DNA of 30,056 nucleotides from JAUNSR01 sp036655755 (lineage in GTDB: Bacteria > Bacteroidota > Bacteroidia > Bacteroidales > JAUNSR01): the NCBI GenBank assembly GCA_036655755.1, contig JAVVPN010000033.1:1-30056 (forward strand), given 5' to 3'. A model generated the notes under the pieces. That model saw only the letters and a program-made list of their open reading frames with translations, searched no databases and was not told the DNA's origin. Of this stretch, positions 7,017 to 16,686 are shown piece by piece; the first letter of the stretch is position 1; every line of letters begins with the position of its first letter. The position numbers and the translations under genes were made by a program.

Positions 7017-9179
7017 ATGAAATTCATCCATTCTTTCTTATTACTAACGGTAGCGGGCATAATGAGTATACAAGCACAAACGAAATCATTTACACTGCAC
7101 GATTTAACCCCGGGAGGTAAAACATACGAACAATTCAAACCGACCGATCTTAAAAATGCCGGATGGTGTGGTGACACTTTTATTTTTACGCAAGACGAAG
7201 CTATTATTGCGACTGACAAAAATGGAAAACCCCATAAAAAACCGCTTATTACCCTTGCGAACTTAAATAAAGCGCTCGAGGCAAATCAGCTTAAACCCTT
7301 GAAAGGGCTCCCTGCTTTTACTTTTCCGAAGGAATCGAATCCGGAAACAGTTCATTTTTTCGCCGAAAACAAGGTGCTTACCTACGATTTTAAGAAAAAT
7401 CAGATCACCCATATTCTTCCTTATGATGAAAAGGACGGAGGATTCGATTTTAATGACAACCGAACCATGGTGGCGGTGAATAATGGCAACCAACTTTTTG
7501 TAATCGATGCGGAAGGAAACAGAACAGAAGTATCTTCCGGAAACGAAGCTGACATTATCTGGGGACAGGCAGTGCACCGTAATGAATTCGGTATTCACAA
7601 AGGTACGTTCTGGTCGCCCGACGGCAAACTACTTGCTTTTTATCGGATGGATCAAAGCATGGTGGCCGATTACCCATTGGTGGATATCAGCGCCCGTATT
7701 GCAAAAGCAGAAAATATAAAATATCCGATGGCAGGAATGACAAGCCATGAGGTAACACTGGGTGTCTTCAACCCAAAAACGGGAAAGATTGTATACCTTG
7801 AAACAGGAGAGCCCAAAGATCATTACCTTACCAATATCAGTTGGACTCCCGATAACCAAAGTATCCTGATTGCCGAGCTTAACCGCGAGCAGAACGAAAT
7901 GACGCTCAACCGATATGATGCTCAGAGCGGGAAAAAGATGTACACCTTATTCAGTGAAAAATCTGACAAATATGTAGAACCCGAAAATCCGGCATTCTTT
8001 CTTCCGCAACATGACGATCTGTTTATATGGCAGAGCGAGCGCGACGGATTTAACCACATGTATCTCTACAATCTGAAAGGTGAGTTACAGCGACAGCTGA
8101 CATCCGGCGAGTGGATCGTAAGCGGTATCGTTCGGGCTGACAATTCGGGAAATAAAATCTATTATACTTCGACAGAAGAGAGTCCGCTCGAATCGCATCT
8201 TTACCAGCTTGATCTTAAGTCGGGTAAACGTATTCGGCTGACAACTCTTGGCGAAGGAGTTCATTTTACGAAACTGAATGCTTCGGGCTCTTGGTTTTAC
8301 GATCGCTATTCATCCTTGAAAAATCCGGGCACGAGCATCCTGCAGTCAACCGGAAGCAAAAAAAGCACAGCGTTGTTGCAAGCCGAAAATCCGTACATGG
8401 GATATGCGATGCCTGAAATAGAGATTGGCTCTTTTAAAGCAGACGATCAAACTACCGACCTTTACTACCGATTAACCAAACCGGTAGATTTTGATCCGGA
8501 AAAAAAATATCCTACAGTCATCTACCTGTATAATGGTCCGCATGCCCAACTCGTCAACAATTCGTGGATGGGTGCGATCCGTGGCTGGGATATCTATATG
8601 GCCCAGAAAGGATATGTGGTATTTACCATTGATGGACGTGGATCTGCAAACCGCGGTCGCGATTTTGAACAAGCCATCCATCAGCATCTGGGCGAACAAG
8701 AAGGGAAGGATCAGATGAAAGGTATTGAATTCCTGTCGTCGCTTCCTTATGTAGATACCGCTCGTATTGGTATTCACGGTTGGAGCTACGGTGGCTTCAT
8801 GACCACTTATATGCTGCTCACTTATCCCGAAATCTTTAAAGTCGGAGTTGCAGGCGGACCGGTAATCGACTGGAGTCTTTACGAAGTGATGTATGGCGAG
8901 CGCTATATGGGACAACCGGCTAAGAACGTGGAAGGATACAAAAACGCGAATCTGCTTAATAAAGCTCAAAACCTGCAAGGACGCCTGCTCATGATTCACG
9001 GCGATATGGACCCCGTAGTTGTCATGCAGCATTCTTTACAGTTTCTGAAAAAGAGCGTCGAAGTAGGTGTATATCCCGATTATTTCATTTATCCGGGACA
9101 TGAACACAATGTCCGCGGCATCGACCGGGTGCATCTGCATGAAAAGATATCCCGTTACTTTGACGATTATCTGAAATAA
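7017..9179 (+). CDS. Dipeptidyl peptidase IV (S9 family)
   Basis: This exported serine exopeptidase removes X-Pro/X-Ala dipeptides from peptide N-termini and helps the cell feed on protein. A signal peptide (MKFIHSFLLLTVAGIMSIQAQ) leads to the periplasm. An eight-bladed DPPIV_N beta-propeller covers about residues 90-450, and the alpha/beta-hydrolase domain runs from about 465 to the end. The catalytic Ser590 is in GWSYGG, Asp665 in GDMDPVV and His697 in GHEHNVRG. From memory, the length (720) and the hydrolase sequence (DGRGSANRG, GPVIDW, MYGERY) match Porphyromonas gingivalis DPP4 very closely, with the triad offset by only three residues. It is the first gene of a plus-strand run, with purD 38 bp downstream. 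Confidence 0.95.
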   Translation: MKFIHSFLLLTVAGIMSIQAQTKSFTLHDLTPGGKTYEQFKPTDLKNAGWCGDTFIFTQDEAIIATDKNGKPHKKPLITLANLNKALEANQLKPLKGLPAFTFPKESNPETVHFFAENKVLTYDFKKNQITHILPYDEKDGGFDFNDNRTMVAVNNGNQLFVIDAEGNRTEVSSGNEADIIWGQAVHRNEFGIHKGTFWSPDGKLLAFYRMDQSMVADYPLVDISARIAKAENIKYPMAGMTSHEVTLGVFNPKTGKIVYLETGEPKDHYLTNISWTPDNQSILIAELNREQNEMTLNRYDAQSGKKMYTLFSEKSDKYVEPENPAFFLPQHDDLFIWQSERDGFNHMYLYNLKGELQRQLTSGEWIVSGIVRADNSGNKIYYTSTEESPLESHLYQLDLKSGKRIRLTTLGEGVHFTKLNASGSWFYDRYSSLKNPGTSILQSTGSKKSTALLQAENPYMGYAMPEIEIGSFKADDQTTDLYYRLTKPVDFDPEKKYPTVIYLYNGPHAQLVNNSWMGAIRGWDIYMAQKGYVVFTIDGRGSANRGRDFEQAIHQHLGEQEGKDQMKGIEFLSSLPYVDTARIGIHGWSYGGFMTTYMLLTYPEIFKVGVAGGPVIDWSLYEVMYGERYMGQPAKNVEGYKNANLLNKAQNLQGRLLMIHGDMDPVVVMQHSLQFLKKSVEVGVYPDYFIYPGHEHNVRGIDRVHLHEKISRYFDDYLK

Positions 9180-9217
9180 ATAAACTCTTATCAACTATAT
9201 CATATAATTCTTTTCCT

Positions 9218-10486
9218 ATGAACATCTTATTATTAGGGTCAGGAGGGCGTGAAAATGCACTTGCCTGGAAAATCAGACAAAGCAAAAAAACAGACAAGCT
9301 ATTTATCGCTCCCGGAAATGCAGGTACCGCTCTTCAGGGCGAAAACGTCAACATGTCCGCAACCGATTTTCCGAAAATTAAGGAATTTGTGCTGGCAAAT
9401 CAGATCGGAATGGTCGTTGTAGGGCCGGAAGATCCATTGGTAAAAGGAGTATATGACTTCTTCAAAAATGATCCTGAACTAGCATCTGTTCCGGTTATCG
9501 GCCCATCTCAGACCGGAGCCCAACTGGAAGGAAGCAAGGATTTTGCAAAAGCGTTCATGATGCGCCACAACATCCCGACAGCCGCTTATCAAAGCTTCAC
9601 GGCAGAAACACTGGAAGAGGGATACCGTTTTCTTGAATCGCTGGAAGCTCCTTATGTTTTGAAAGCAGATGGACTGGCTGCCGGAAAAGGGGTATTGATC
9701 CTGGCGACACTCGAAGAAGCGAAAAAAGAACTTGCGGGAATGCTCGACGGTATGTTTGGCGATGCGAGCAAAACAGTTGTTATTGAAGAATTTCTTGACG
9801 GAATCGAATGTTCGGTTTTCGTATTGAGCGACGGCGACTCTTATAAGATTCTGCCGGTAGCAAAAGATTACAAACGAATCGGCGAAGGCGATACAGGTCT
9901 GAACACAGGCGGAATGGGTGCTGTATCTCCGGTACCTTTTGCTGATGCAACATTCATGCAGAAAGTGGAAGAGCGTATCGTAATCCCAACCGTAGAAGGT
10001 CTTAAAAAAGAAAATATCGAATATAAAGGATTTATTTTCTTAGGATTGATCCGCGTAAAAGGGGAACCGGTAGTGATCGAATACAATGTGCGTATGGGTG
10101 ACCCTGAAACCGAAGCCGTTATGCTACGTATTCAGTCGGATTTTGTAGATTTGCTCGAAGGAGTTGCCGAAGGCAATCTGAACGAACGCGAACTGACCGA
10201 AGATCCTCGTGCGGCCGTTACGGTAATGCTTGTTTCAGGCGGTTATCCGGGCGATTATGAAAAAGGAAAAGTGATCGGTGGATTAGACCAGGTTACAGAC
10301 AGTATTCTTTTCCATGCAGGAACAAAAGAAGAAAACGGTCAGATCGTCACCAACGGAGGACGCGTAATCGCAATCAGTTCTTATGGAGCAACCAAAGACG
10401 AAGCGCTAGCCCGATCATTCGCCAATGCCGGAAAAGTATCGTTTGACGGAAAATATTTCCGTTCCGACATCGGATTCGACCTGTAA
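9218..10486 (+). CDS. purD: Phosphoribosylamine-glycine ligase (GAR synthetase)
   Basis: The product joins glycine to phosphoribosylamine using ATP, the second step of de novo purine synthesis in the cytoplasm. The 422-residue length is standard for the family. The N-terminal nucleotide-binding-like motif LLLGSGGRENALAWK is the PurD hallmark. GPEDPL, the ATP-grasp loop DGLAAGKGV, EFLDGIECSVF and the metal-binding ENV-type stretch EYNVRMGDPETEAVM follow in the expected order. It is 38 bp after DPP4 and 30 bp before a membrane-protein gene, so it is probably co-transcribed, although the neighbours have no purine function. No purine riboswitch or PurR-type site is visible ahead of it. The assignment is secure. 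Confidence 0.97.
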   Translation: MNILLLGSGGRENALAWKIRQSKKTDKLFIAPGNAGTALQGENVNMSATDFPKIKEFVLANQIGMVVVGPEDPLVKGVYDFFKNDPELASVPVIGPSQTGAQLEGSKDFAKAFMMRHNIPTAAYQSFTAETLEEGYRFLESLEAPYVLKADGLAAGKGVLILATLEEAKKELAGMLDGMFGDASKTVVIEEFLDGIECSVFVLSDGDSYKILPVAKDYKRIGEGDTGLNTGGMGAVSPVPFADATFMQKVEERIVIPTVEGLKKENIEYKGFIFLGLIRVKGEPVVIEYNVRMGDPETEAVMLRIQSDFVDLLEGVAEGNLNERELTEDPRAAVTVMLVSGGYPGDYEKGKVIGGLDQVTDSILFHAGTKEENGQIVTNGGRVIAISSYGATKDEALARSFANAGKVSFDGKYFRSDIGFDL

Positions 10487-10516
10487 TTTTTAATCATTAA
10501 TCCCCGTTGTAAATAT

Positions 10517-11503
10517 ATGTTTATCAAGGATATCTCCAGAAACCGCATCGTAATCCCCGTCAGTATCGTCATTTCACTCATAATGACAGGGCTTTCTGCC
10601 GTATTTCTTCAGACCTTGCTCCCATCGGCACAGCCCGACAATCTGCTATGGGGTTGTGTTGAAGGATGGAAACCATACTTACAACGGGGTATATTCATTA
10701 ATTATATCATTACGCTGGCTGCCGGCTGGAGCGTATTTAAAATTAATGAAACCTTCTCTTTAAGTCATAACAGAAGTTATCTGCCTTTTGTATTCTATCT
10801 CTTATTGCAAATTACCAATCCGTATCTCCAATTCATTTCAGAAGGTACGCTGGCCATTCTTTTGGGATTACCCGCCATCGCCATACTCTTTGGCTCATAT
10901 CAGCGGGAACAAGCCTCCGAATATGGTTTTTGGGTGGGATTGTTATGGGGTACGCTGGCTCTGTTTTGGACAAAGGCTTTGCTTTACCTACCCCTCTTTC
11001 TTATAGGATTCTGGCTCATGCGAAGCTGGCGATTCAAGGTATTTCTTTCTATCCTGATCGGAGCGATTACACCTTTCTGGTTACAATTCTCCTGGCTGTT
11101 CTTTAAAGGAGAACTTCTTCCCTTTACAAATCAATTTCAGGAATTATATCATTATGTACCCAAGGCAATAACAAGTATTCCGTTAGCTTTACAAATTAAT
11201 CTGGGGGTCACGTTACTGATAGCCATCATTGCCGGATTTTATTTACTGGTTACAAACTTTCGTGAAAAAGTCCGTACCCAGGCTTGTTTCAGCTTTCTGA
11301 TACTTTTATGTATCTTGTCTGCTACACTTTGCCTGATTGATTCTGACAATATCACCGGACATCTCTCTCTGTTTTACATCACGGTGGCATTTCTGGCTTC
11401 AAATATTTTTCTGAAAGTTCAGACCAAACCAACCGGATTTTTGTTCTTTATTATTATGGCCGCTTACTTCGCGTCTTACATTTTTAGCTTATGGATCATT
11501 TAG
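10517..11503 (+). CDS. Polytopic membrane protein of unknown function
   Basis: The 328-residue protein is almost entirely hydrophobic, with about eight to ten predicted transmembrane helices. These include the N-terminal VIPVSIVISLIMTGLSAVF and the C-terminal FLFFIIMAAYFASYIF. Aromatic and Trp-rich loops and the motif FKINETFSLSHNRSYLP between helices are the only polar conserved-looking stretches. I do not recognise a catalytic signature. It resembles the Bacteroidota-specific membrane proteins often placed beside purD and DedA-type genes, but that is recollection. Its last 13 bp overlap the start of the DedA/YqaA gene, so the two are translationally coupled and may act together in the cytoplasmic membrane. 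Confidence 0.85.
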   Translation: MFIKDISRNRIVIPVSIVISLIMTGLSAVFLQTLLPSAQPDNLLWGCVEGWKPYLQRGIFINYIITLAAGWSVFKINETFSLSHNRSYLPFVFYLLLQITNPYLQFISEGTLAILLGLPAIAILFGSYQREQASEYGFWVGLLWGTLALFWTKALLYLPLFLIGFWLMRSWRFKVFLSILIGAITPFWLQFSWLFFKGELLPFTNQFQELYHYVPKAITSIPLALQINLGVTLLIAIIAGFYLLVTNFREKVRTQACFSFLILLCILSATLCLIDSDNITGHLSLFYITVAFLASNIFLKVQTKPTGFLFFIIMAAYFASYIFSLWII

Positions 11504-11946
11504 CAGATTGGGGTTATTGGGGAATGTTTATCTCTGCATTCCTGGCAGGTAGTGTTGTCCCGGCAAATTCAGAGCTCGTTATGAGTGCGGTTTTGGCATT
11601 GGGATTAAATAAATGGTGGGTTCTTTTAGTAGCAACCCTGGGGAATCTGTTGGGTGGTATGACCTGTTACTACCTGGGATATCTGGGTAAAATGGAATGG
11701 ATTACCAAATACATGCGGGTAAAACAAGAAAAAGTAGAAAAGATGCACCGCTTCCTCGACGGAAAAGGCGCATGGCTTGCATTCTTTGTTTTCGTACCCT
11801 TTGTGGGCGATATGATTATTGTCGTCTTCGGATTGATGCGTTCTAATTTCTTCATCGTATCGATAGCCATGCTGGCAGGAAAATTCCTTAAATATTATGT
11901 CTGGATGTGGCTTACCTTAGGGGTAATCGACTTATTCGTAAACTAA
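11491..11946 (+). CDS. DedA/VTT-family membrane protein, YqaA type
   Basis: The 151-residue protein has four hydrophobic segments and the short YqaA-like form of the DedA/VTT (SNARE-associated) fold. The signature reentrant-loop elements are present: GSVVPANSELVMSAVLALG near the N-terminus and FFVFVPFVGDMIIVVFGLMR in the middle. GNLLGGMTCYYLG lies between them. DedA-superfamily members are known or proposed lipid or undecaprenyl-phosphate translocases in the cytoplasmic membrane. The role of the YqaA branch is not established. The ATG lies inside the last codons of the preceding membrane-protein gene, a tight coupling. The SNF2-type gene starts 10 bp downstream. Confidence in the family is good; function is open. 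Confidence 0.88.
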   Translation: MDHLADWGYWGMFISAFLAGSVVPANSELVMSAVLALGLNKWWVLLVATLGNLLGGMTCYYLGYLGKMEWITKYMRVKQEKVEKMHRFLDGKGAWLAFFVFVPFVGDMIIVVFGLMRSNFFIVSIAMLAGKFLKYYVWMWLTLGVIDLFVN

Positions 11947-11956
11947 AAAATTCTTC

Positions 11957-14900
11957 ATGCAAATTCTTGATCCGGGCAAAATAGTTACTCTTTATAAAAC
12001 ATTTGATCAATTAACAGAAGAAGATCAGAACATCCTCAGAAGTTTGGCGCTTGAAATGATCTCGTTTTCGGAGTCTTATCTTATTTATCATAAAAAAATA
12101 TTTTCAGGAAGTCGCCTCAAATGCAGCAGTTGGCTTCAGAAAATCGAGCAGACGGGTATTTTATATCGCTCTCACGAAGATTATGGGGATTATCGGATTA
12201 CCCCGATTTTTCATGTTTTTATATTATTGGAAATCGCAAAAAATCCGGATAAGGAGAGTCTCGCCTACTTAAAAGAGAACTATGATGAAGAGGAGGATGC
12301 TGAAGAATTTCTACCTCTTTTTTTTTCCTATATTCAAAAAAAATCGGATTGGCATTTTGAGGATACCTCCGAATATATCATCGAAGACTTATTGCCCTGC
12401 TTTATTTATTTTGAGGAACTGACTTCTGTTTTTCAACAGTTTCCTGTTAAATTAAAAATTGATATCTGGAACGAATATTACGAGCACCAACTATCCATGC
12501 TGCGCCCCGTAAATCAGGATTGGCATACCCGATACATGGCGGATATATCCGACAGCGCGCAGGTTATGGTAGCGAAGCTATATGATTCGGCCTTCCAGAT
12601 GCAACTTAACAGCGAATACGAACAAGCTATTCTAACTTATGAACAGGCACTGAAAATTGAAAATCAATCTGCGTCTCAAAAGAAAATAGCATTCCCCAAC
12701 AATATACTCTACTGTTTTGGGTATGCGGCCGCTTTACTTCAGGTAACGAATCCGCGCAACTCAAAAAAGATTCAGACACTTCTCAAGAAGAAAGACCTAA
12801 AAGAGAACAATCGTTTTTTTGCAACCTACCTGCTGTTGTCGGCTGGCACCGAAAGCGTTTTTACACGCGATATAAACCGTACTGCGGTTTATCGGTTAAC
12901 CACTCCCCTAAGCGCCCTGCTTTATAGCTGGGTATGCAAGAATTATGAATTGCCCCTTGTCGAACATGAATTGATTGACGAAGCATTCGTATTGGTAAAA
13001 GCGGACTATTTTTCTTTACTCCGCTCTCTGACGGCATCCTATTATCCGGAAATATTGTACGGCACTTCCGGCTCTCGCTCCGATATGCCTCCGTTGTTGC
13101 CATCTTACCGGAAATTAAAACCGTGGGAGGCAGTACTCGACAAATTACTGAAAGATCCCGCTATCGTGCCCAAAACGGAAAAGACTGTAAGCGAAACAGC
13201 CACTACCCGCATCATTTACCTGCTTACCAGAAACATGGAGGTGATTCCTGTTTTACAGCGATCGAAGGATGGCGAAATCTGGAAAGGGGGACGCAAAATT
13301 TCGATAAAAACCTTTTCGGAAGGATTACCCGAAATGAACGAAACCGACCGAATGGTAGCCGATACCGCACGTCGATACCGCGCGCAATGGGGATCTGCAT
13401 ACGAATATATACTGGGCGGAGAAAACACACTCGCCGCACTTACCGGCTATCCTCTTGTATTTCTTTACCGAAATCCCGATATCCCGGTTGAGATTGTAAA
13501 GCAGCACCCTTACATCTCGGTTACCCGCTTGGGCGAAAAGTTTCGTATTCAAACCAATGTAATCAATCCCGACAACAACTCCCTGATTCAGGTAAATCAG
13601 GAAAACGACACCCGTATCACCGTACTGCAACTTACGGCGACGCAGTCACACATCATTCAGCAGCTGACCCGAATACCCGAATATCCTGTCGAATCGGAGC
13701 CAATGCTAAAAGAGTTATTAAGCCGCATCAGCGGTACCCTTTCGATTCATTCGGATTTGGTGGATACGGAAGAAAAACTAAATCAGAAACAAGGCGATAC
13801 CACTCCTGTCGTTCAACTGTTGCCATTGGGCGAACAATATAAAGCCGAGCTGTTTGTTAAACCGTTGGGCGATTATCCGCCCTACTGCAAACCCGGTGTG
13901 GGCAATCGCAGCGTGATGGGGATGATTAACGGCAACCCTGTGCAGGCAATCCGTAATTTCCGTACGGAAACGGCAATGCGCCGTCCTGTCGACGAGATAT
14001 TCAGCGAGTTCGATCCCGATGCCACAGACATCCTTACCCTCGAAAGTACGGTCGATTGTCTGGAATTGCTCGAACAACTCCATCAACAAGGCGATTCGGT
14101 TAAAATAGAATGGCCCGAAGGGGAACGGATGAAAATCCGCAGTCGCGCCTCCTCTTCCGGATTCTCGATCATCGCGAAGAAAAACAATACGTGGTTCGAA
14201 ATCGACGGGGCGCTCCGTATCAGTAAAAACGAAGAGATCGGTCTGACCGAACTGATGAAGCAAGTAACCATCTCCCAAACCCGTTTTATCCGTTTGGAAG
14301 GGGATGAATACCTGGCGTTGACTCACGATCTGCGCCGACAACTGATCGAACTGAATAGTCTCTTGTCGCATCAGAAAGGAAAACTTTGCATTTCGGAACT
14401 TGCGGCCCCTTTATTGGATATCTTCGAAAAAGGAGGTGTCGAAGTAAAGACGGATGCCCATTACGACGCGTTGATAAAACGGATCCACTCGGCTTCACAG
14501 CAATCTCATAAGATGCCGGTTAATTTACAGGCCAACCTGCGCGAATATCAGGAGGAAGGATATCTATGGATGCAACGCCTGTCCGACTGGGGTGCGGGAG
14601 CTTGTCTGGCAGACGATATGGGATTGGGGAAAACCGTACAGGCCATTGCGGTACTGTTGGCGAAAGCGGCCAAAGGAGCGTCGCTGGTGGTAGCACCGGC
14701 TTCTGTACTGACAAACTGGGAAAACGAAATTCATCGTTTCGCCCCGACGCTGAATGTGTATAATCTGAATGCATCCAACGCTAACCGCGAACAAATGATT
14801 ACCGAGGCGGGGGAAGCCGACATTGTGATTACCACTTACGGATTGTTGATCAGCGAAGCGGATAAGCTACAGAAAAAGAACTGGAATATCATCGTGCTGG

Positions 14901-15901
14901 ATGAAGCGCACACCATCAAGAATCGTGAAACGAAAATGTCGAAGGCAGCCATGCGGCTTACCGGCGATTTCCGGATGATTCTTACCGGTACGCCTCTTCA
15001 AAACCACCTGAGCGAAATCTGGAATCTGTTTGAATTTATCAATCCCGGGTTACTGGGCTCTTTTCAGTCGTTTACCGAACGGTTCATCATGCCGATCGAA
15101 TTGCGCCAGGACAAACAACAGCAACGTTTGCTCAAGCGTATCCTTTCGCCTTTCATTCTGCGACGCACCAAAAACGAAGTATTAAGCGAATTGCCGGGTA
15201 AAACAGAGATTCTGCTGCCGGTAGAACTCTCTAAAGAGGAGATTACACTGTATGAAACAATGCGCAGAAAGGCCGAAATGAGTCTGAAGAATAAAGATCT
15301 CAATGCGGTGAAAACCCTTGCCGAAATTACCCGGCTACGCCAGGCGGCATGTCATCCCGCAATGGTAAAACCGGATTACGAAGGGAAATGCTCAAAAACA
15401 GCGGTGTTTATGGAGTTGATATGGGAGTTGCGTGAGAATAATCATCGGGCACTCGTATTCAGTCAGTTCACCTCTCATCTTAAATTGATTCGGGAGGAAC
15501 TCGAACGCAATCAGATCGAATATCTTTATCTCGACGGATCGACCCCAGCCATGCAGCGCAGCAAACTGGTAAAAGAGTTTCAAACCGGCAGTCAGCCCGT
15601 ATTCCTAATCAGCCTTAAAGCGGGTGGATTAGGGTTGAATCTGACAGCGGCCGATTATATCATTCATCTGGATCCGTGGTGGAATCCGGCAATCGAAGAT
15701 CAAGCGTCCGACCGTGCTTACCGCATCGGCCAGACACGTCCGGTAACCGTATACCGCTTAATAGCGCGTCATACGATCGAAGAGAAAATCATCGAATTGC
15801 ACCATACGAAAAAAGATCTTGCCGATTCATTGCTCGAAGGGAGTAATATCGCCCACAAGCTGACGCGCGAAGAGATGCTCGCCCTGTTACAGAAAGGATG
15901 A
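11957..15901 (+). CDS. SNF2-type DEAD/DEAH helicase with large unique N-terminal region
   Basis: This is a 1314-residue SF2 ATPase of the Swi2/Snf2 class, which translocates on double-stranded DNA and remodels protein-DNA complexes. The ATPase core is in the C-terminal third. The Walker A loop DDMGLGKT is at 886-893, the DEAH box at 982-985, LTGTPLQN follows, and the helicase C-terminal lobe has LISLKAGGLGLNLTAADYII and the arginine-finger motif QASDRAYRIGQ. Residues 1-850 have no motif I know. Residues 1-400 look helical, with a TPR-like stretch around SEYEQAILTYEQALKIE; 400-850 are mixed. It closes the DPP4-purD run, and its TGA directly abuts the stop of the opposing mnmD gene, leaving no room for a terminator. 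A role in transcription or repair (RapA/HepA-like) is possible but not shown. Confidence 0.93.
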   Translation: MQILDPGKIVTLYKTFDQLTEEDQNILRSLALEMISFSESYLIYHKKIFSGSRLKCSSWLQKIEQTGILYRSHEDYGDYRITPIFHVFILLEIAKNPDKESLAYLKENYDEEEDAEEFLPLFFSYIQKKSDWHFEDTSEYIIEDLLPCFIYFEELTSVFQQFPVKLKIDIWNEYYEHQLSMLRPVNQDWHTRYMADISDSAQVMVAKLYDSAFQMQLNSEYEQAILTYEQALKIENQSASQKKIAFPNNILYCFGYAAALLQVTNPRNSKKIQTLLKKKDLKENNRFFATYLLLSAGTESVFTRDINRTAVYRLTTPLSALLYSWVCKNYELPLVEHELIDEAFVLVKADYFSLLRSLTASYYPEILYGTSGSRSDMPPLLPSYRKLKPWEAVLDKLLKDPAIVPKTEKTVSETATTRIIYLLTRNMEVIPVLQRSKDGEIWKGGRKISIKTFSEGLPEMNETDRMVADTARRYRAQWGSAYEYILGGENTLAALTGYPLVFLYRNPDIPVEIVKQHPYISVTRLGEKFRIQTNVINPDNNSLIQVNQENDTRITVLQLTATQSHIIQQLTRIPEYPVESEPMLKELLSRISGTLSIHSDLVDTEEKLNQKQGDTTPVVQLLPLGEQYKAELFVKPLGDYPPYCKPGVGNRSVMGMINGNPVQAIRNFRTETAMRRPVDEIFSEFDPDATDILTLESTVDCLELLEQLHQQGDSVKIEWPEGERMKIRSRASSSGFSIIAKKNNTWFEIDGALRISKNEEIGLTELMKQVTISQTRFIRLEGDEYLALTHDLRRQLIELNSLLSHQKGKLCISELAAPLLDIFEKGGVEVKTDAHYDALIKRIHSASQQSHKMPVNLQANLREYQEEGYLWMQRLSDWGAGACLADDMGLGKTVQAIAVLLAKAAKGASLVVAPASVLTNWENEIHRFAPTLNVYNLNASNANREQMITEAGEADIVITTYGLLISEADKLQKKNWNIIVLDEAHTIKNRETKMSKAAMRLTGDFRMILTGTPLQNHLSEIWNLFEFINPGLLGSFQSFTERFIMPIELRQDKQQQRLLKRILSPFILRRTKNEVLSELPGKTEILLPVELSKEEITLYETMRRKAEMSLKNKDLNAVKTLAEITRLRQAACHPAMVKPDYEGKCSKTAVFMELIWELRENNHRALVFSQFTSHLKLIREELERNQIEYLYLDGSTPAMQRSKLVKEFQTGSQPVFLISLKAGGLGLNLTAADYIIHLDPWWNPAIEDQASDRAYRIGQTRPVTVYRLIARHTIEEKIIELHHTKKDLADSLLEGSNIAHKLTREEMLALLQKG

Positions 15902-16582
15902 TCAGAGCCGGGTACCCCGTATCATTTCGCGTTTTCCGGGAGGGCCGGGTATGCGCTCCATCGCAAAACCGGCATCCCGGAATCCCCGACGGACCACTCC
16001 TTTTGCACAATAGGTAGTCAATATCCCGTGCGGAATCACAGCGTCGGCCACTTTACGATAGATTGCTTCAGTCCACATTTCGGGTTGTTTATCCGGAGCA
16101 AAAGCATCAAAGTACACCACATCGAACAATCCCTCCAACGGCGACCGGACCAAATCGAGCTGCCGTTTTTCAATCGAGAAAAATGGCGTGATACTTACCG
16201 TTTCACCCCATTCGGCCTCATGGAGCGCATTAAACAGATGAAGCCGCGATGCATCGATCTGCTCTGCATAATTGAGCATACCTACCTGCTCCGCCCCCAA
16301 CGGGTACAGTTCGAGCGTAGTATAATGAATCGGTATTTGTAACTCCTCGCTCCTCAGCAAAGTCAGGAAAGCATTCAGCCCGGTACCGAACCCTACTTCC
16401 AGAATCCTTACCTGCTTTGGTAAATTCAAAGTAATATATTGTTGCAGGGCCTCTTTGAGATATACATGCCGGGCTTCGACTACCGCTCCGTTGGTTGAAT
16501 GATAATGCTCATCAATCTCCGGAATATAAAATGTTACACTCCCGTCAGCTGTTATCTCCGGTTTCCGTTGAAAATTCTCCAT
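15902..16582 (-). CDS. mnmD: tRNA 5-methylaminomethyl-2-thiouridine methyltransferase, MnmD type
   Basis: This 226-residue protein is a stand-alone equivalent of the methyltransferase half of E. coli MnmC. It uses SAM to convert nm5(s2)U to mnm5(s2)U at the wobble position of certain tRNAs. It has the SAM motif LEVGFGTGLNAFLTL and the acidic catalytic stretch VYFDAFAPDKQPEMWT. The C-terminal GVVRRGFRDAGFAMERIPGPPGKREM is the family hallmark. No FAD-dependent oxidase domain is attached, so nm5U must be supplied by another enzyme. The ATG at 16582 begins MENFQRKPE. The gene lies downstream of the aquaporin gene on the same strand but is separated by a strong hairpin. Its own end abuts the SNF2 gene head-on. 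Confidence 0.92.
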   Translation of the reverse strand: MENFQRKPEITADGSVTFYIPEIDEHYHSTNGAVVEARHVYLKEALQQYITLNLPKQVRILEVGFGTGLNAFLTLLRSEELQIPIHYTTLELYPLGAEQVGMLNYAEQIDASRLHLFNALHEAEWGETVSITPFFSIEKRQLDLVRSPLEGLFDVVYFDAFAPDKQPEMWTEAIYRKVADAVIPHGILTTYCAKGVVRRGFRDAGFAMERIPGPPGKREMIRGTRL

Positions 16583-16626
16583 TGCTTTTGTTGCTTATAA
16601 TCGCTGCAAAGGAAACGATTTTAAAC

Positions 16627-16668
16627 GAAATCGCCATAACTCACCGAAAGCGGAGTTATGGCGATTTC
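16627..16668. terminator. Perfect 16-bp hairpin, probable terminator of the aquaporin gene
   Basis: GAAATCGCCATAACTC (16627-16642) pairs perfectly with 16653-16668 around a 10-nt loop. It starts 18 bp after the aquaporin stop on the minus strand, followed there by GTTTAAAATCG. The U-run is modest, so regulation of mnmD by read-through is possible. Part of the arm recurs at 6927. Confidence 0.65.
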
Positions 16669-16686
16669 ATTTATATGTTCGTTTCC

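Noticed and set aside
13778..14371. Minus-strand frame of 197 codons inside the SNF2 gene
   Set aside because: It is contained in the opposite strand of a continuous 1314-codon gene and has no recognisable features.
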